Notes: generated by a model from the sequence alone, not told the origin. DNA of 64,000 bases from Pseudoclavibacter sp. Marseille-Q3772 (GCF_916618895.1 NZ_OU745391.1:744001-808000), one strand, 5' to 3'. Shown: positions 27,041-36,041, counted from the first letter of the stretch. Numbers and translations: made by a program.

Positions 27041-27532
27041 TTATTCACGAGCTCGATTGCCTGTTCGAGCCGCCTTGCGATGGGCAACCCAATCTCGGCG
27101 ACTCACTCCGAGATCCTCTACGCGTTGCCGAATTGCATTTTGCGCTTCAGCCTGACGTTCTTCTGACGCGGATTTGTTCGCGAGCCCGCTTCCGCCCGCG
27201 ATGCTGAATGCCACAGCCACGATTCCTCCGACAATAGCGACGATAGCGTTGACGCTGAGATCCCTGAAAAACGAAACCAGCGCTTCAGGAGATGATAAGG
27301 AGCCAGTCGACCACAGGACTCCGAAACAAGCGAGAAGGCCAACCAGGGCCACCCCGATAAGGATCCACGAGCGCCTAATGCGCGTGTTTCTCTTGTTCTT
27401 TCGCACACTCTCGCGATGTTCGTATTCCGACGCTAAGTCCGCCGGACTGAACATACTATTGATTGTCTGCTCGCCGATATTCTGATTGAAATAGTTACCA
27501 TCGCCGGTATTGTTGATAGTGTTGCTACTCAT
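27041..27532 (-). CDS. Two-TM membrane protein, unknown
   Basis: 163 aa. A polar Asn/Gly-rich N-terminus (NTINNTGDGNYFNQNIGEQT) is followed by a basic stretch (RKNKRNTRIRRS) and TM helices at about 54-74 and 90-115, with a charged C-terminal tail. The N-terminal NTGDGNYF/NQNIGEQ pattern resembles beta-solenoid-like tags that I associate with membrane effectors of conflict systems, but I cannot name a family. It stands alone downstream (in its orientation) of nothing obvious; base composition is lower in GC than the core. Confidence 0.6.
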   Translation of the reverse strand: MSSNTINNTGDGNYFNQNIGEQTINSMFSPADLASEYEHRESVRKNKRNTRIRRSWILIGVALVGLLACFGVLWSTGSLSSPEALVSFFRDLSVNAIVAIVGGIVAVAFSIAGGSGLANKSASEERQAEAQNAIRQRVEDLGVSRRDWVAHRKAARTGNRARE

Positions 27533-27820
27533 GAATGCCCCCGGCGCTCATTCTGCACTTTCGATAAATCAAGCTCGTACCGATTGAACCGTATACAGCG
27601 TATCCACCAAACTCATCGCGTGCACTAGCATGACACTTCCCCCACAGCGCCTATCCCCGTAAACCCCTCCAAAGGAAGCAACGCGCAAGCCCCAACCACT
27701 GCTATTATGGACGGGACTCTCAACCACCGCAAGCATTTGATCAAGGCTTGCCGGAGCTTCCACCATCCGTACCGTTACACCGGCGAAGCAGAACGAACGC
27801 CAACACAGCGAAGGTGACGT
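27533..27820. other. Intergenic, no gene recognised
   Basis: About 290 bp between a membrane protein and a TetR gene. Short openings here show no protein-like composition. Confidence 0.35.
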
Positions 27821-28423
27821 TCAGTGTGTGTTTCCGAAGACCAGCCCAAGGCCGCGCTCGAGATCGCCGCGCAGCTGCTTCACTGCCGCATCGCCGCCTG
27901 GAGCATTGAGATAGTCCAGCGCCAATCCGTTAACCAGCGCGGTTATGAGTCGCGCACCATTGTCATCATCGATTCCTGAAACCAGCTCCCCGCTTTCTCG
28001 AGCTGCCCGCAATGCGACTGCTACACGCTCTTGGAAGAGATCGAGCTCGCGCGACATCACCGGAGCGAGCCAATCACGCGTCGACGCGGCTGCATTGAAG
28101 GTTACCCACATCACCGCATCCTCTCGCTGCACACCACCGGTCGGTAGCAGCTCCATCAACGAGGCAGCCAGCCGGTCGCGGACGCTGCCGGCGAGACGAT
28201 AGGTATTCACGCGCTCATGTTGCCGATACGTGGAGTACATCAGCGCTTTCGCCAGCAGCTCGTCGCGTGTACCCATGTGGTACTGCACACTTCCCACCGC
28301 GACGTTCGCTTCGGCCGCCACGGTCCGCACGCTCACCGCGTCGAGGCCGGAGTTCACAATGACACGAATGGCAGCCTGCGCAATCGAAACCGCCCGCGCG
28401 GTCCACACACTTGGGTCTTGCAT
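27821..28423 (-). CDS. TetR family repressor
   Basis: About 200 aa from the ATG at 28423, chosen for GGAGGT 5 nt upstream; longer in-frame starts lack one. HTH region: IAQAAIRVIVNSGLDAVSVR, TVAAEANVAVGSVQYHM (BetI/TetR_C_6-like, with the typical VGSVQYH in the recognition helix). Divergent from the GAP-family membrane gene, and a perfect inverted repeat lies between the two, so it probably represses both. Confidence 0.88.
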   Translation of the reverse strand: MQDPSVWTARAVSIAQAAIRVIVNSGLDAVSVRTVAAEANVAVGSVQYHMGTRDELLAKALMYSTYRQHERVNTYRLAGSVRDRLAASLMELLPTGGVQREDAVMWVTFNAAASTRDWLAPVMSRELDLFQERVAVALRAARESGELVSGIDDDNGARLITALVNGLALDYLNAPGGDAAVKQLRGDLERGLGLVFGNTH

Positions 28424-28476
28424 CCACACCTCCGCCACTCGTTTTAGACACGTTGATTGCACCACATTGACGCACC

Positions 28477-28492
28477 TAATACAACTGTATTA
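28477..28492. promoter_or_regulatory. Probable TetR operator
   Basis: TAATACAACTGTATTA: perfect 7-bp arms TAATACA/TGTATTA around AC, 53 bp from the TetR start and 42 bp from the divergent gene. A TTGACG at 28467-28472 just before it could be a -35 element for the plus-strand gene. Confidence 0.6.
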
Positions 28493-28534
28493 GCTTTTTG
28501 TACGCTCGTATAACAGCGTGTAGGAGTCTTCCGG

Positions 28535-29230
28535 ATGCTCGATATCATTCCCCTTATTGGCCTCGCCCTCGTTGACAGCCTGAGCGTCGGCACCCTGGTG
28601 ATCCCACTCACACTGCTCCTGCGCTGGGGGCGACTGCGAACGATCCCCTATGCCACGTACCTCGGCACGATCACTGTCGCGTATTTCGCCCTCGGTATCG
28701 CGTTGATGCTTGGATTTGCCGGCATTGGCCCGATCATCACGGAAGCAACACAAACGGATTGGTTCCCCTGGGTCACACTCGTACTCGGCGGCGCACTCGC
28801 TCTGTTCGGCATCTTCGGGCCAAACCCGAAGAAGCCCGAGCCAGGAGCAGCGAGCGTCCCTACCGACACCACGAAGATGCAGAAGGCTACCCGGGCTGGA
28901 CTGGCGGGTATGGTGTCGCTCGCGCTGGGTGCCGCGGTAATCGAGGCCGCCACGATGCTTCCGTACCTCGCCGCAATCGGCATTATGCAATCGTTCGAGA
29001 TCACCCCGCTGCTGCGCATCGCTCTGCTCGCGGTGTATTGCGTGATCATGGTGCTACCGGCGGTGCTCGCGGGCGTTGCTATGGGCTTCGTCGGTGACCG
29101 GCTGGTTAATCGCTTGCAGCGATGGATTCCACGACTGAACTACGAGGCGAAGGTAACGCTGTTATGGATTGCTGCGATCGTCGGCATCACCATGGTCTAT
29201 CGCAGCGCGAATGCGCTCAACCTTTGGTAG
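28535..29230 (+). CDS. GAP (Sap/LysE-like) family membrane protein
   Basis: 231-aa integral membrane protein of six hydrophobic segments. N-terminal PLIGLALVDSLSVGTLVIPL is typical of the GAP/Sap family (sulfolipid-addressing protein group, LysE-like fold). The central charged loop KKPEPGAASVPTDTTK separates two three-helix halves. In mycobacteria relatives export or address glycolipids; here the substrate is unknown. Expression is probably controlled by the divergent TetR. Its 3' third is duplicated at 30371-30609. Confidence 0.85.
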   Translation: MLDIIPLIGLALVDSLSVGTLVIPLTLLLRWGRLRTIPYATYLGTITVAYFALGIALMLGFAGIGPIITEATQTDWFPWVTLVLGGALALFGIFGPNPKKPEPGAASVPTDTTKMQKATRAGLAGMVSLALGAAVIEAATMLPYLAAIGIMQSFEITPLLRIALLAVYCVIMVLPAVLAGVAMGFVGDRLVNRLQRWIPRLNYEAKVTLLWIAAIVGITMVYRSANALNLW

Positions 29231-29242
29231 CGAACGACAGAG
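29004..29242 (+). repeat. Direct repeat A: 3' third of the GAP gene
   Basis: 239 bp from CCCCGCTGCTGCGCATCG to GCGAACGACAGAG. Matches repeat B (30371-30609) with about 16 mismatches counted by eye, most of them within 29085-29130. The two copies bracket a Fic gene and an att-like sequence. Confidence 0.9.
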
Positions 29243-29258
29243 ATTCGACTTCTCATAC

Positions 29259-29278
29259 TCGTGGACCTGACGGGACTC
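29259..29278. repeat. att-like copy of the tRNA-Ala 3' end (20 bp exact)
   Basis: TCGTGGACCTGACGGGACTC is identical to 45008-45027, which spans the 3' end of the tRNA-Ala gene. Placed 15.7 kb to the left, on the 3' side of that tRNA, as expected for the outer end of an element integrated in the tRNA gene. Confidence 0.7.
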
Positions 29279-29519
29279 CCCATCCGTGCCCAGTCGACAG
29301 GCGACACTTCCCGACATGCCCAGTGCTTAATCCGGTTCTACGGGTTTTCGCTGGTTCTCGATTAGTGCCGAATGTGGGCGAAATGTGGCCACGAAATCAT
29401 CCCCTGCAATCACGCGCCACCGCACGGAAACACAACAAAGCCCCACGGAGACCTCCTAAAGCGATGAATTGGCCGACCGGTCGCGTGACAGTCGTTTGCT
29501 GATGATTCGAGTGCACGTG

Positions 29520-30296
29520 TCATGGTTGCTCGACGGCCGGTCGTAATGCTGGGGCTACGAACTGTTCAAAGCGAGCGTAATAGCTGTCTTGCATTGCACG
29601 AAGGGTGTCGCGCAGAAACCCTGGTTGTTCCTCGTAGCGGTCAAGTCCTCGGTAGTAGAACGCTTTCTGTTCGTCGAGAACGACGAACGGCATGATGTCG
29701 TTTTGTAAGCAGTGTTGGAACATGAGGATGCGTCCGACGCGACCGTTTCCGTCGGAGAACGGATGGATGCGTTCGAAGTCGTAGTGGAACTGCACGATGT
29801 CTTCAAAGGTCATTGACGTTGGCGTGCGTTCGATCAGGGCATGAATGTCGCGATCTACGTTTGCGGGCGAGCTTGTAGGCACCTCGCCACTCCCGATGAC
29901 GTTGGCGACGTTCTTCCAATCGCCGAGAACGAAATATGGGGTGTTGACGGCACGGGTTCCCGATTTCAGAATCCGGTGATACTCCTTCATCGTGTCAGCG
30001 GTGATTGGTTTGCCTAGGCGATCCATCATTGCGTCAAACAGCTCGAAGCTGTTGATTGTTTCGATGACGTCGTCGACGGGCACGTTTTCGCCGCTTACGG
30101 TACGGGTTTCGTAGATGTACCGGGTTTGGTCGATGCTGAGCTGGCTGCCTTCGATGCGGTTGGTGTTGTAGGCCATCAGGATTTGTGTCAGGTGATATAG
30201 CCCGCCTTTGAGCTTCGCTGCTCGCTGGGACTGCAACGCTTCACGGAACGCTGCCGCGCTGATGGCGTACTCATCATAGGAGCTCGTAGCGCTCAT
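29520..30296 (-). CDS. Fic family protein (AMPylase/nucleotidyltransferase)
   Basis: 258 aa from the ATG with GGAGG 7 nt upstream; the longer opening runs antisense to the GAP repeat. The catalytic loop is HPFSDGNGRVGR near residues 179-190, a complete HPFx[D/E]GNGR motif. An N-terminal inhibitory helix TNRIEGS near residue 45 matches [ST]xxxE[GN], so this is a self-inhibited (class II) Fic. Such proteins transfer AMP to target proteins. No separate antitoxin is seen. It is an island gene sitting between the two GAP repeats. Confidence 0.9.
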   Translation of the reverse strand: MSATSSYDEYAISAAAFREALQSQRAAKLKGGLYHLTQILMAYNTNRIEGSQLSIDQTRYIYETRTVSGENVPVDDVIETINSFELFDAMMDRLGKPITADTMKEYHRILKSGTRAVNTPYFVLGDWKNVANVIGSGEVPTSSPANVDRDIHALIERTPTSMTFEDIVQFHYDFERIHPFSDGNGRVGRILMFQHCLQNDIMPFVVLDEQKAFYYRGLDRYEEQPGFLRDTLRAMQDSYYARFEQFVAPALRPAVEQP

Positions 30297-30370
30297 TCGA
30301 TGTCCTCCAAGGTGGTCGCCGGGGTGTGCTCGTATGTTATCGAGAATCGGGCGGTCAGCTGAGCGACGAC

Positions 30371-30609
30371 CCCCGCTGCTGCGCATCGCCCTGCTCGGGG
30401 TGTATTGCGTGATCATGGTGCTACCGGCGGTGCTCGCGGGCGTTGCTATGGGCATGATCGGCGAACGCCTAGTTAACCGCTTGCAACTTTGGATTCCACG
30501 ACTGAACTACGAGGCGAAGGTAACGCTGTTATGGATTGCTGCGATCGTCGGCATCACCATGGTCTATCGCAGCGCCAATGCGCTCAACCTGTGGTAGCGA
30601 GCGACAGAG
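30371..30609 (+). pseudogene. Direct repeat B: truncated second GAP-family gene
   Basis: Encodes only the last about 75 residues of a GAP protein (LLRIALLGVYCVIMVLPAVL, then MIGERLVNRL, YEAKVTLLWIAAIVGITMVY), ending at a stop at 30595-30597 followed by the same GCGACAGAG as repeat A. The differences from A are partly silent and partly conservative, so the copies come from homologues or an old duplication, not a recent exact one. Confidence 0.8.
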
Positions 30610-30610
30610 C

Positions 30611-30889
30611 CCAAAACCACCAACCGCGCTGGATGAGCAACACGACAGTGAGATGCACAGCCACGGCACCCGCGAGCTGCTGCAGGCCCTGGAAGGTAGC
30701 CTCACGATCGCAGTCGGCGGCGACCGCTATGATCTCGCGCCCGGCGAGGCGCTGTCTTTCCACGGCGGTGTTCCTCATGCCTATGTCAACTCGAACGATG
30801 CTGCTACCCGGTTCTCACTGACGGTTTTCGAGCCGAACGCGGGAACGGAGGCTCGACGCGGAGACAACCGAACCCGCCGCGACAACTGA
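30611..30889 (+). pseudogene. Cupin-domain C-terminal remnant
   Basis: The open frame encodes a single cupin barrel: EMHSHGTRELLQALEGSLTI, AVGGDRYDLAPGEALSFHGG, VPHAYVNSNDA. The metal-site-like pattern HSHGTRE...E and late H is typical of the C-terminal half of XRE-cupin regulators. The N-terminal HTH is missing and the frame runs straight out of the GAP repeat with no start, so it is a fragment cut at the repeat junction. Confidence 0.6.
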
Positions 30890-30919
30890 CCTGGACGCAT
30901 CTACAGCGAAGGAGACCCA

Positions 30920-31112
30920 ATGACCGCCACCCCAAAATACAGCTCCACGTTCATCTTCGAGGCCCATAATCTCACCGAGGAGTTTGATCGGATCGACCGG
31001 CTCGTATGCATACTTCGCCCCGCAAGAGCACGCCCGCGTCGTGCAGGTGGTGGACAAGCTCGGCCTTGCCTGGCCAGTCGAACAACGCCACCGTATCGGG
31101 GGTTCCGGGTGA
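30920..31112 (+). pseudogene. Small decayed ORF, unknown family
   Basis: ATG with GAAGGAG upstream; reads MTATPKYSSTFIFEAHNLTE then EFDRIDRL. A protein-like continuation lies in another frame (YFAPQEHARVVQVVDKLGLA, WPVEQRHRIGGSG) to a stop near 31112. One frameshift near 30995 would join them into about 63 codons. No family recognised. The stretch from here to 31222 holds no other gene. Confidence 0.35.
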
Positions 31113-31222
31113 GTATTGGCCCGGTATGTGCTCGCCCAATCAGGGATTGCCAAGGTTGACGCAGCAGGGTTGGGCGGAGTTGATCTAGTGCTGCGACTCG
31201 CTATTGAAAAAGGAATCCGCAG

Positions 31223-32245
31223 ATGCGTATACCGCTTCTTGACACCGAACGGCCTATAGTCGCCGCACCAATGGCGGGTGGCCCCACCACCGTCGCGCTC
31301 GCGACCGCTGTGGCAGATGCTGGCGGGTTTCCATTCTTAGCGGGCGGCTACAAAACCGCCGCCGGGCTACGGGATGAAATTGTTACGCTGCGTGCGAGCG
31401 GAGCCCCATTCGGGGTGAATCTTTTCGTTCCCGATGACACCGAGCTTGACCGGGCCGCGTTCGCTGCCTATGCCGCCGAGCTTAACCCCGAAGCATCCCG
31501 TCACGGTGTGTCAGTCGACTCAGAGCCAGTGACTGACGACGATAACTGGGACGAGAAATTCGCGTTGCTGATCGAGCAGCCGGTGCCGATAGTGTCATTC
31601 ACATTTGGGCTCCCCTCGGCTACCGATATTGGCGCGCTGCGTGAGCGCGGCACGCGTGTGCTGGCCACAGTGACGACGCCGGAGGAGGCGGCTGAGGCCA
31701 CCGCCCGCGGTGTTGATGGTCTGGTGGTGCAGGGTGCGGATGCTGGTGGGCACAGCGCCACTTTTGATCCCGAGCGCGACCCGGCACCGCTCGCGTTGAC
31801 CGAGCTGATCGCCGGGGTTCGCAAGAAAAGCAAGCTGCCGTTGATTGCTGCCGGTGGGATCACTTCCTCGGATGCGGTGCGCGAGGTACTGGCCGCGGGT
31901 GCGATTGCCGCTGCCGTTGGCACGCTACTGTTGCGCACTGATGAGGCTGGGACCTCAGCTGTGCACCGCGCGGCGCTTTCCGACCCCGAGTTTGACCGCA
32001 CTGTGATCACTCGGGCATTCACCGGGCGACCCGCGCGGGCCCTGCACAACGATTTCATTGCCGCGCACGGTGCGAACGCACCAGTTGCCTACCCTGCCGT
32101 GCATCATCTGACCCGCCCCATTCGACAGGCCGCGACCAAAGCAGGCGACACGCAGCGGGTGCACCTGTGGGCAGGTACCGGCTACCGAGAGGCACCCACG
32201 GGACCGGCAGCAAATGTGATCCGTACGCTATGGCCGAACGAGTGA
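31223..32245 (+). CDS. Nitronate monooxygenase family protein
   Basis: 340-aa FMN-dependent TIM-barrel enzyme (NPD/2-nitropropane dioxygenase family). Visible are PIVAAPMAGGPT near residue 11 and the phosphate-binding GADAGGHSATF near 172. Also visible are GGITSSDAVREVLAAGA near 213 and the VGTLLLRTDEAGTS stretch near 235, all in family order. It oxidises nitronates such as propionate 3-nitronate. AAAAAGGA lies upstream of the ATG. Single gene within the island. Confidence 0.88.
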   Translation: MRIPLLDTERPIVAAPMAGGPTTVALATAVADAGGFPFLAGGYKTAAGLRDEIVTLRASGAPFGVNLFVPDDTELDRAAFAAYAAELNPEASRHGVSVDSEPVTDDDNWDEKFALLIEQPVPIVSFTFGLPSATDIGALRERGTRVLATVTTPEEAAEATARGVDGLVVQGADAGGHSATFDPERDPAPLALTELIAGVRKKSKLPLIAAGGITSSDAVREVLAAGAIAAAVGTLLLRTDEAGTSAVHRAALSDPEFDRTVITRAFTGRPARALHNDFIAAHGANAPVAYPAVHHLTRPIRQAATKAGDTQRVHLWAGTGYREAPTGPAANVIRTLWPNE

Positions 32246-32493
32246 ACGAGGTTATGGGATATCCGAGACCGTCGCTGCGCAAGTTCACCATCCACGACAC
32301 CATGACCAACTACATCTAGTGCATCGAGTTCAGTTTCGACACGATCGTGTTGAGGGCGTTTTTCTTTCTCTCGTAATTGCTAGGTTATTCGCTGTGCGTT
32401 TGGTGCGGATGACCGCAGCGGCGTTGGCCTCGCCATGGAGATGCTCAGTAGCCCCTGACTGGGCCCCGGTGAGGATCTACTGAGCAATAGTTG

Positions 32494-32772
32494 TCAGAAA
32501 TCGTGATCGTCTTTGGATGGCTGTGGTTTCGCTCGTCGGAGAAGCCACGCGGAAGCAAGGTTTGTCACGAGAGTGCCAGCTACGAACGCTGCAGTGCCGA
32601 ACGCAGCTTCATCGAAACTAGCCAATGTCACGCTGACGCATACCCCCGCGATTAGCAGGATTACAAGTGGGATGACCACCGCTAGGCCCGCTTTGTGGTG
32701 GTAGCTCCAAGCCAGCAACCAACCAAGTGAGCACCCTGCTAAGCCGGCGAGAATTGCTGTCACCGTGACCAT
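32494..32772 (-). CDS. Small three-TM membrane protein, unknown
   Basis: 92 aa with hydrophobic segments at about 4-24, 28-50 and 56-78 and a short charged tail (RRAKPQPSKDDHDF). No family recognised. Upstream 32773-32986 holds no gene. Confidence 0.5.
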   Translation of the reverse strand: MVTVTAILAGLAGCSLGWLLAWSYHHKAGLAVVIPLVILLIAGVCVSVTLASFDEAAFGTAAFVAGTLVTNLASAWLLRRAKPQPSKDDHDF

Positions 32773-32986
32773 GTCTTCAATCCTTTATCAGCGGTGCCTA
32801 CTCTTATTCTAGTTAAGACCAGCTGACACAGGAGCAATTGCGTTGAACACGCATCCCCTCGGTCCACTGCGTACTGGGTTTTTAGTATCCATGCGGCTGC
32901 CCGTGTCGTTTGGTGCGTCGACAAATCGTGGTAATGACGCAAACTTGACCATCTTCATTGCTCGCAACCCGAAGCGAACGGTGCTG

Positions 32987-33586
32987 CTAGGGCAATAGGG
33001 CCTTGATACCGTCTGCGAGGATCGATTCCGGACTGATGTGATGTTCTCGGTGGAGGCGAGCGTAAGTGGGAGCTTGCGCTGCGTCAATCGAAGCAGTCTT
33101 CTCGCTGGCGGCCATGGGGGCGGTGAGCGCACTTCCGATCACCAGGTTCGACAATCGATATGACACACCCAGCGGATCCTCCACCCCAGCCTGCTCCAGC
33201 AGAACACACATACGTTCAGACAATCGCACATACGCGGGCCCACGCGGGGCGCGCATCCCGATCACCTGACCTGCCCAGTGATGAGAAACAAGATGGCGAA
33301 AAAACGCCATCATCAAATCAGTCAGTGTTGCATCACTGACAGCCTGTTGCATTACAGAATCGTCAGCCAACGCGAAATCTAAGGCAAGGTCATAAAGATC
33401 GTCCACCGAGCGGACTCGCGAGTACAGGCTCGCAGGAGCCACTCCGACGCGCTGCGCCACGGCACGCAGAGTAAGCGCGCGTGGACCCCCTTCGTCCAGC
33501 AGCGCGACCGACGCGCGAGCGATCTCAGCAACATCCACAGCCCGTTGACGCTGGACAGGTTTGCGATGGTCCCAGTAGCTCACCAC
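32987..33586 (-). CDS. TetR/AcrR family regulator
   Basis: 199 aa. N-terminal HTH: ARASVALLDEGGPRALTLRA, VAQRVGVAPASLYSRVRSVD. The C-terminal ligand domain is of the TetR_C group common in actinobacteria. GTG start at 33586 or the adjacent GTG at 33583. Divergent from the GNAT gene at 33643, with an inverted repeat in the short gap, so the acetyltransferase is the likely target (inference). Confidence 0.82.
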   Translation of the reverse strand: MVSYWDHRKPVQRQRAVDVAEIARASVALLDEGGPRALTLRAVAQRVGVAPASLYSRVRSVDDLYDLALDFALADDSVMQQAVSDATLTDLMMAFFRHLVSHHWAGQVIGMRAPRGPAYVRLSERMCVLLEQAGVEDPLGVSYRLSNLVIGSALTAPMAASEKTASIDAAQAPTYARLHREHHISPESILADGIKALLP

Positions 33587-33591
33587 CCAAG

Positions 33592-33616
33592 ACTATCCAA
33601 ACATCATTCAGATAGT
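33592..33616. promoter_or_regulatory. Possible TetR operator
   Basis: ACTATC (33592-33597) and GATAGT (33611-33616) form a 6-bp inverted repeat with a 13-bp spacer between divergent TetR and GNAT genes. Confidence 0.3.
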
Positions 33617-33642
33617 TATTCGTCCTATGTTAGGTTAGCAGC

Positions 33643-34188
33643 ATGTTGCAGTCTGCCGCGCTCCCTATCTCATCCGGTAATACTCGACTACGACGCATGA
33701 GAATCTCGGATGCGGAGGCCTATGCCGCGGGTACGACAGACGCAACCGTGCGCCGGTTTGGCCATCTTCCACAACCTGACTACACGCCCCAAACGGTTCG
33801 GAACCTGATCCGTGAGGTAGTAGACCCCGGATTGACCGATGGCACCTTGGCTGTACTCACTCTCGCCGATGCTGAATCAGACGAGTTTGTCGGCTCGTTC
33901 GTGATGTTTGATGTCACCACTGAATCGGCAGAAGTAGGGTTCTGGATCGCACCGGATAAGCGCGGCGAAGGGCATGCCTCTCGAGGTCTTGATCTAGCGG
34001 CCTCTTTCGCGCAAGAGTCTGGCCTGCGCAGTCTGACTGCGCGCACCGTCACTGCCAATGACGCCTCCCAGCGTTGCCTAATCAATGCTGGATTCATTGA
34101 AACAACCCGTGAGACTGGCACCACGCCAGCCGGTGTACGTGAAGAATTGGTCCACTACTTCCGAAAGCTCTACCCAGATCCACGGTGA
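33643..34188 (+). CDS. GNAT family N-acetyltransferase (RimJ/RimL-like)
   Basis: 181 aa. The acyl-CoA-binding motif A is in VGFWIAPDKRGEGHASRGLD (Arg/Gly loop RGEGHA) near residues 97-120. It is followed by LTARTVTANDASQRCLINAG, the usual end of RimJ-type proteins that acetylate N-termini or small molecules. The target is unknown. The next GNAT coding frame starts directly after its stop in the same frame. Confidence 0.85.
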   Translation: MLQSAALPISSGNTRLRRMRISDAEAYAAGTTDATVRRFGHLPQPDYTPQTVRNLIREVVDPGLTDGTLAVLTLADAESDEFVGSFVMFDVTTESAEVGFWIAPDKRGEGHASRGLDLAASFAQESGLRSLTARTVTANDASQRCLINAGFIETTRETGTTPAGVREELVHYFRKLYPDPR

Positions 34189-34197
34189 CCCCTAAAT

Positions 34198-34737
34198 GCT
34201 GACCGACTGGAGCTTAGGCCGCACCAGCCAGAAGACCATGCTTGGCTCCACTCGCTCTATTCACGCCCGGAGGTCGCTCGCTACTTACTCGACGACCCGT
34301 GGACGTACGAAGATACAACGAAGAAACTGGCCGAACGGATCACAAGAACCGGACTCGGGTCCACGAGCGGCGCCCTTGCCCTGGTCATCCAGCACAACGG
34401 CCAGCCAATCGGTGATGTCGCACTGTGGCTGACCGACCGTAAGCATGGCCAGGCAGAGATTGGCTGGGTGCTCGATCCAAATTTTCGCGGTCAAGGGTAT
34501 GCCACCGAAGCTGTTCGGGCCGTTCTCGACGTCGGGCTTCGGCACTATCAACTGCACCGAATCACGGCACAAATGGATGACCGCAATACGGCCTCTGCAG
34601 CATTGGCTCGTCGGGTCGGAATGCGCTTGGAGGCACACCACATTCAGGATTGGTACAGCAAACGTGAATGGACCAACACTCTGGTGTTTGCCCGTCTAGC
34701 AAATGAGCAGTCCACCTCATCGCAGCAGGTCCCCTAA
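34198..34737 (+). pseudogene. Second GNAT acetyltransferase, start codon out of frame
   Basis: Open frame encoding a complete RimJ-type GNAT: RLELRPHQPEDHAWLHSLYS, RPEVARYLLDDPWTYEDTTK, GEIGWVLDPNFRGQGYATEA (acyl-CoA site RGQGYA) and LARRVGMRLEAHHIQDWY. The only nearby ATG (34197, ATGCTGACCGAC) is out of frame by one base. The frame itself has no ATG/GTG/TTG before the conserved part, only CTG at 34207. Either one base has been lost at the start or a CTG is used. Functional status doubtful. Confidence 0.65.
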
Positions 34738-36012
34738 GACACGGCTCTAGAAGCCCCTTTATGCCCAGGCGCCTCAGCGGAGGTTGCGTGAACGCGTGTC
34801 GTGACGTGAGGTGTGTCACTGAATCAGCCCGACCACCCGACAGTCAGGACTCACTGAGAATGGTCTTCAGAATTGGGACTGACACCTTTTCCACGACGTG
34901 ACAGCCCAAGGCGCCGGACACATGAGTAGCGCAATCACGCGCAGACCGAAACTCCATTGGATGCCCGGCATGAATGACTAGAGGGTAGCCTCAAACGCCT
35001 TGGCAACGGCCTGTCTAGCAAAGTCCGCAGCCCATTCCGTTCGCCACAAGGACATCGGAGATTGCCGCACCCAACGAGCCCGCAACCGAATCGGGATCAA
35101 TAGAATCAGCACCTTCGAACAGACTGCCACATAGTCAATGGCCAACCATTCCAAGATTTGAACACTCCTCCTGAAACGACGAAGCAACCTCTAACAGAGC
35201 GGTCCTGAGCTCCTCACGAGTCGTGAGATGCACCCCAGCTGAGACCCGATTCTTAACGGAGTCGATTCCTCGGGTACCGCCAAAGTTACCCTGGCAAGCA
35301 CGCCGTTAGCGGAAGCTCGAACGAGTTGCGCCCAATCACTGCCAGACGCACTGGGCAGACTCCACCCTCCACTATCTCGACATGCGAGGCATTTCAACGT
35401 TGAGCTGGAGCTCCTCTCCTCTCTAATCGGCCCAGTGCAGTTCATACTCAAATCGCACCTTGCGCGCGGGCAAGTAACACTGATTGGCAAGCACGTTGAC
35501 GTTCAACATCAAAGCCGACAGGGCAACAGCGAGGATTCCACCTTGATCCACAGGCGACGCGACAAGACCTGAGCGTGACCCCATAAAGATGAGCCTGAAA
35601 CGGCACGACATGGCTTTCTGGTCGTTGTGACACAGGGGCTTGGTCTTGATGCCACCGGGGTTCGACGCGTACATCAGAACCGAGACGCGGGGGACAGCAA
35701 CCGCGCGCAGGATTGATTCTAAGCAGCGGAAACTGCCCCCTCCACCGCACATGTCTGGATCGAACGTTTGCAACCGACGGGCGCCTCTCAAACGGGAATA
35801 TCAACCGTGTTGATCAGCCAACCGCTGCCACGCACGTCCGTCACCCCTACCGCAGACATACTGAAGACCTTGAGCTTCAACTGGACCCATGCACCGGTAA
35901 TGGTGACGTGGCTCGATATAGCACGGCAACCACGAGGACTGACCGCTCTTGGTGAAACGAACGGGCGGAACCGGGACGGTCAGCCCACCACACCCCAATA
36001 CCCTGAAACTTA
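34738..36012. other. 1.3 kb with no recognisable gene
   Basis: Several openings of 60-120 codons exist on both strands, but none has a protein-like composition, a ribosome site and a recognisable domain. Lower GC than the core genes. Probably decayed island DNA. Confidence 0.5.
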
Positions 36013-36041
36013 TTGACATAGGGCGAGGCACCACCTATTCT
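36013..36041 (+). promoter_or_regulatory. Sigma-70-type promoter of the MarR operon
   Basis: TTGACA (36013-36018), 17-bp spacer, TATTCT (36036-36041): near-consensus. Immediately followed by the operator-like site at 36044-36065 and the MarR start at 36086. Confidence 0.75.

Noticed and set aside
30297..30455. N-terminal extension of the Fic protein
   Set aside because: Encoded by the reverse strand of GAP repeat B; the ATG at 30296 has a proper ribosome site.
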